DNA of 64,000 nucleotides, taken from the NCBI RefSeq assembly GCF_029227915.1, contig NC_079880.1, positions 29,135,501-29,199,500 of the forward strand. The letters run 5' to 3'. The notes under the pieces were generated by a model. The model searched no databases, was not told the origin of the DNA, and worked only from the letters and a program-made list of their open reading frames with translations. This DNA is from Hydractinia symbiolongicarpus (taxonomy: Eukaryota; Cnidaria; Hydrozoa; Anthoathecata; Hydractiniidae). Below, one piece after another: positions 60,832-64,000 of this stretch (positions are counted from its first letter, which is position 1; each line of letters begins with the position of its first letter). The translations under genes were made by a program, and so were the position numbers.

Positions 60832-62430
60832 TGTTTGGGAAATGAATTTACTCCCTGGGTACTTTCTTTGTATACATTCGACTATACGGGCCGAGTCCGG
60901 GATTTACGGGAAATCGCAGGTTTTCGTTTGCCGGCGATTAAACTTCTTTTATTAAGCGTCTCATCAAAAATAAAACATTTTTGAAAACTACAAGTCTCAT
61001 GCGTTTTAGTGGTGAAAAAATAATTTAAAAAATTGTTCGTGAAATGAGTTTACTCCCTTGGTACTTTCTTTGTATACTTTTGATTATACGGGCCCCAGTC
61101 CGGGGTTTACGGGAAATGGCGGGTTTTCGTTTGCCGGCGATTAAACTTCTTTTATTCAGCGTCTCATCAAAAATGAAAACATTTTTGATAACTACAAGTC
61201 TCATGCGTTTTAGTGGTGAAAAGATAATTTGAAAAATCGTTCGGGAAATGAGTTTACACCCTGGGTACTTTCTTTGTATACTTTTGACTATACGGGCCAA
61301 CCCGGGATTTACGGGAAATCGCCTGTTTTCGTTTGCTGGCAATTAAACTTCTCTTATTCAGCGTCTTATCAAAAATGAAAACATTTTTGAAAACTACAAG
61401 TCTTATGCGTTTTAGTGGTGCAAAAATAATTTAAAAAATCGTTCTGGAAAAGAGTTTACTCCCTTGGTACTTTCTTTGAATACTTTTGATTATACGGGCC
61501 CCAGTCCGGGGTTTACGGGAAATGGCGGGTTTTCGTTTGCCGGCGATTAAACTTCTTTTATTCAGCGTCTCATCAAAAATGAAAACATTTTTGAAAACTA
61601 CAAGTCTCATGCGTTTTAGTGGTGAAAAGATAATTTGAAAAATCGTTCAGGAAATGAGTTTACACCCTGGGTACTTTCTTTGTATACTTTTGACTATACG
61701 GGCCAACCCCGGATTTACAGGAAATCGCGGGTTTTCGTTTGCCGGCGATTAAACTTCTTTTATTCAGCGTCTCATCAAAAATGAAAACATTTTTGAAAAC
61801 TACAAGTCTCATGCGTTTTAGTGGTGAGAAGATAATTTGAAAAATCGTTCGGGAAATGAGTTTACACCCTGGGTACTTTCTTTGTATACTTTTGACTATA
61901 CGGGCCAAGCCCGGGATTTACGGGAAATCGCGGGTTTTCGTTTGCTGGCGATTAAACTTCTTTTATTCAGCGTCTCATCAAAAATGAAAACATTTTTGAA
62001 AACTACAAATCTTATGCGTTTTAGTGGTGCAAAAATAATTTAAAAAATCGTTCTGGAAATGAGTTTACTCCCTTGGTACTTTCTTTGTATACTTTTGATT
62101 ATACGGGCCCCAGTCCGGGGTTTACGGGAAATGGCGGGTTTTCGTTTGCCGGCGATTAAACTTCTTTTATTCAGCGTCTCATCAAAAATGAAAACATTTT
62201 TGAAAACTACAAGTCTCATGCGTTTTAGTGGTGAAAAGATAATTTGAAAAATCGTTCAGGAAATGAGTTTACACCCTGGGTACTTTCTTTGTATACTTTT
62301 GACTATACGGGCCAAGCCCGGATTTACGGGAAATCGCGGGTTTTCGTTTGCCGGCGATTAAACTTCTTTTATTCAGCGTCTCATCAAAAATGAAAACATT
62401 TTTGAAAACTACAAGTCTCATGCGTTTTAG

Positions 62431-64000
62431 TGGTGAGAAGATAATTTGAAAAATCGTTCGGGAAATGAGTTTACACCCTGGGTACTTTCTTTGTATACTT
62501 TTGACTATACGGGCCAAGCCCGGGATTTACGGGAAATCGCGGGTTTTCGTTTGCTGGCGATGAAACTTCTTTTATTCAGCGTCTCATCAAAAATGAAAAC
62601 ATTTTTGAAAACTACAAGTCTTATGCGTTTTAGTGGTGCAAAAATAATTTAAAAAATCGTTCTGGAAATAAGTTTACTCCCTTGGTACTTTCTTTGTATA
62701 CTTTTTATTATACGGGCCCCAGTCCGGGGTTTACGGGAAATGGCGGGTTTTCGTTTGCCGGCGATTAAACTTCTTTTATTCAGCGTCTCATCAAAAATGA
62801 AAACATTTTTGAAAACTACAAGTCTCATGCGTTTTAGTGGTGAAAAAATAATTTAAAAAATCGTTCTGGAAATGAGTTTACTCACAGGGTACTTTCTTTG
62901 TATACATTCGACTATACGGGCCAAGCCCGGGATTTATGGAAAATCGCGGTTTTTCGTTTGCCGGCGATTAAACCTCTTTCATTAAGCGTCTCATCAAAAA
63001 TGAAAACATTTTTGAAAACTACAAGTCTCATGCGTTTTAGTTGTGAAATAATAATTTAAAAAATCGTTTGGGAAATGAGTTTACTCCCTGGATACTTTCT
63101 TTGTATACTTTTGACTATACGGGCCGAGTCCGGGATTCATGATAAATCGCAGGTTTTCGTTTGCCGGCGATTAAACTTCTTTTATTCAGCGTCTCATCAA
63201 AAATGAAAACATTTTTGAAAACTACAAGTCTCATGCGTTTTAGTGGTGAAAAAATAATTTAAAAAATCGTTCTGGAAATGAGTTTACTCACAGGGTACTT
63301 TTTTTGTATACATTCGACTATACGGGCCAAGCCCGGAATTTATGGAAAATCGCGGGTTTTCGTTTGCCGGCGATTAAACCTCTTTCATTAAGCGTCTCAT
63401 CAAAAATGAAAACATTTTTGAAAACTACAAGTCTCATGCGTTTCAGTGGTGAAAAAAAAATTTAAAAAATCGTTCGGGAAATGAGTTTACTCCCTGGGTA
63501 CTTTCTTTGTATACATTCGACTACACGGGCCAAGCCCGGGATTTAGGGGAAATCGCTGGTTTTCGTTTGCCGGCGATTAAACCTCTTTTATTAAACGTCT
63601 CATCAAAAATGAAAACATTTTTGAAAACTACAAGTCTCATGCGTTTTAGTGGTGAAAAAATAATTTAAAAAATCGTTCGGAAAATGAGTTTACTCCCTGG
63701 GTACTTTCTTTGCATACTTTTGACTTTACAGGCCGAGTCCGGAATTTACGGGAAATCGAGGGTTTTCGTTTGATTTAAAAAATTGTTTAAAAAAACGTTT
63801 GGAAAATGAGTTTACTCCCTGGGTACTTTCTTTGTATACTTTTGACTATACGAGCCGAGTCCGGGATTTACGGGAAATCGCGGGCTTTCGTTTGCCGGCG
63901 ATTAAACGTCTTTTATTCGGTGTCTCATCAAAAATGAAAACATTTTTGAAAACTACAAGTCTAATGCGTTTTAATGGTGAAAAGATAATTTAAAAAATCG
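62431..64000 (+). repeat. Satellite to the right edge
   Basis: About 62431-63300 matches about 54880-55750 at an offset of 7552 bp (A, F, B, CATGATAAATCGC, B). Then C precedes the S unit at 63674, as before 57138 and 59898. The final monomer begins at 63796, and the window ends at the first bases of the next unit (C at 63999). Confidence 0.78.
63674..63795 (+). repeat. Short unit S, subfamily e
   Basis: Last S in the window, 3776 bp after the previous one. It is followed by ACGTTTGG. Confidence 0.86.

Larger units (their letters stand above)
56742..62430 (+). repeat. HOR block, 2760-bp repeat, second copy enlarged to 2963 bp
   Basis: 56742 to about 59470 matches 59502 to about 62430. Both start with a B monomer bearing CGACTGTACGGG and then C and subfamily-e S units (57138, 59898). 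The offset is 2760 bp up to about 60628 and 2963 bp after it, because the monomer at 60426 is duplicated in place. Later units repeat the F/A alternation of the 2031-bp block. Confidence 0.82.
1..64000 (+). repeat. Satellite DNA array, 203-bp monomer, head-to-tail
   Basis: The sequence is a continuous tandem array. Taking the C of the motif AAAAATCGTT as monomer position 1, starts fall at 327, 530, 733, 936 and 1139 and continue at 203-bp steps to 63999, broken only by 1-bp indels and by 122-bp short units. All copies point the same way. I scanned every line and found no non-satellite interval, so the array covers the window and extends past both ends. Base count of a hand-made consensus is A57 C35 G42 T69. 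The most constant parts are positions about 96-110 (GTTTGCCGGCGATTA) and 131-157 (around CATCAAAAATG). The most variable are positions 4-30 and 41-90, which carry the class-diagnostic changes. The family is not one I recognise. A centromeric or pericentromeric role is inferred from architecture only. Confidence 0.97.

Noticed and set aside
1-64000. CRISPR array
   Set aside because: Units are contiguous 203-bp copies without unique spacers, and there are no cas genes.
1-64000. Ribosomal DNA spacer or subtelomeric repeat
   Set aside because: No rRNA sequence and no telomeric hexamer or heptamer array is visible, and the repeat continues without a gene for 64 kb.

Overview
The whole window is one uninterrupted satellite DNA array. 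From base 1 to base 64000 it consists of head-to-tail copies of a 203-bp monomer, all on one strand, with a recurrent 122-bp shortened form mixed in. By my count there are 29 short units, which leaves room for about 298 full-length monomers. I see no gene, RNA gene, transposon, unique spacer or orientation switch, and the array runs off both edges. This is the architecture of eukaryotic centromeric or other constitutive heterochromatin, as resolved by long-read assembly. I do not recognise the family and cannot name the species. A hand-derived consensus is 37.9% GC and has 13 CpG per 203 bp against about 7.2 expected from base composition. That lack of CpG decay hints at a genome without heavy germline CpG methylation, such as many invertebrates, but it is weak evidence.

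The array is not a simple tandem repeat. Monomers fall into recurrent variant classes, named here by diagnostic blocks. A has GGGCCGAGTCCGGG. B has CTCACAGGG and CATTCGACTATAC. C has CATTCGACTACAC, GATTTAGGGG and ATCGCTGG. D has GAATTTACACCC and GGGTTGAGTCCCGG. E has GAGACCGGGGTTTAC. F has CTCCCTTGG, usually with GGGCCCCAGTCCGG. G has GAAGTGAG and GGGTGCTTTC. H has CATGGGCTTTAG. I has TTTTAATTATAC and TTCGGTGTCTC. S is the 122-bp unit. These classes follow each other in set orders, forming higher-order repeats (HORs) that differ along the window.

Layout: 1-3902 is a 2072-bp HOR with two S units per period. 3590-5861 is a 1136-bp HOR. 7060-9869 has a 1744-bp period. 9870-12740 is an S-free 5-monomer HOR of 1013 bp. 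12741-18059 is mixed, and 14488 to about 17.9 kb is a second copy of 27969 to about 31.6 kb. 18060-23339 has S-containing repeats of 731, 1137 and 1341 bp. 23340-28880 is a nearly identical 2680-bp HOR in two copies. 32351-39251 is a 4019-bp super-repeat with a nested 1340-bp duplication. 39252-44033 holds 609- and 1015-bp repeats. 44156-57137 is a 13-kb S-free stretch with 1418-, 810- and 2031-bp HORs. About 56.7-62.4 kb has a 2760/2963-bp repeat, and the remainder resembles 54.9-57.1 kb.

The short open reading frames in the window (61-152 codons) are by-products of the repeat. They recur at repeat periods, overlap on both strands, and cannot extend because 203 is not a multiple of 3. The biology here is satellite evolution: unequal crossover, gene conversion, a one-time deletion monomer that spread, and nested HOR amplification. 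A 9-bp-arm inverted repeat in almost every full monomer is the best candidate for a functional element. All coordinates and comparisons were made by eye, so boundaries marked about may be off by tens of bases.
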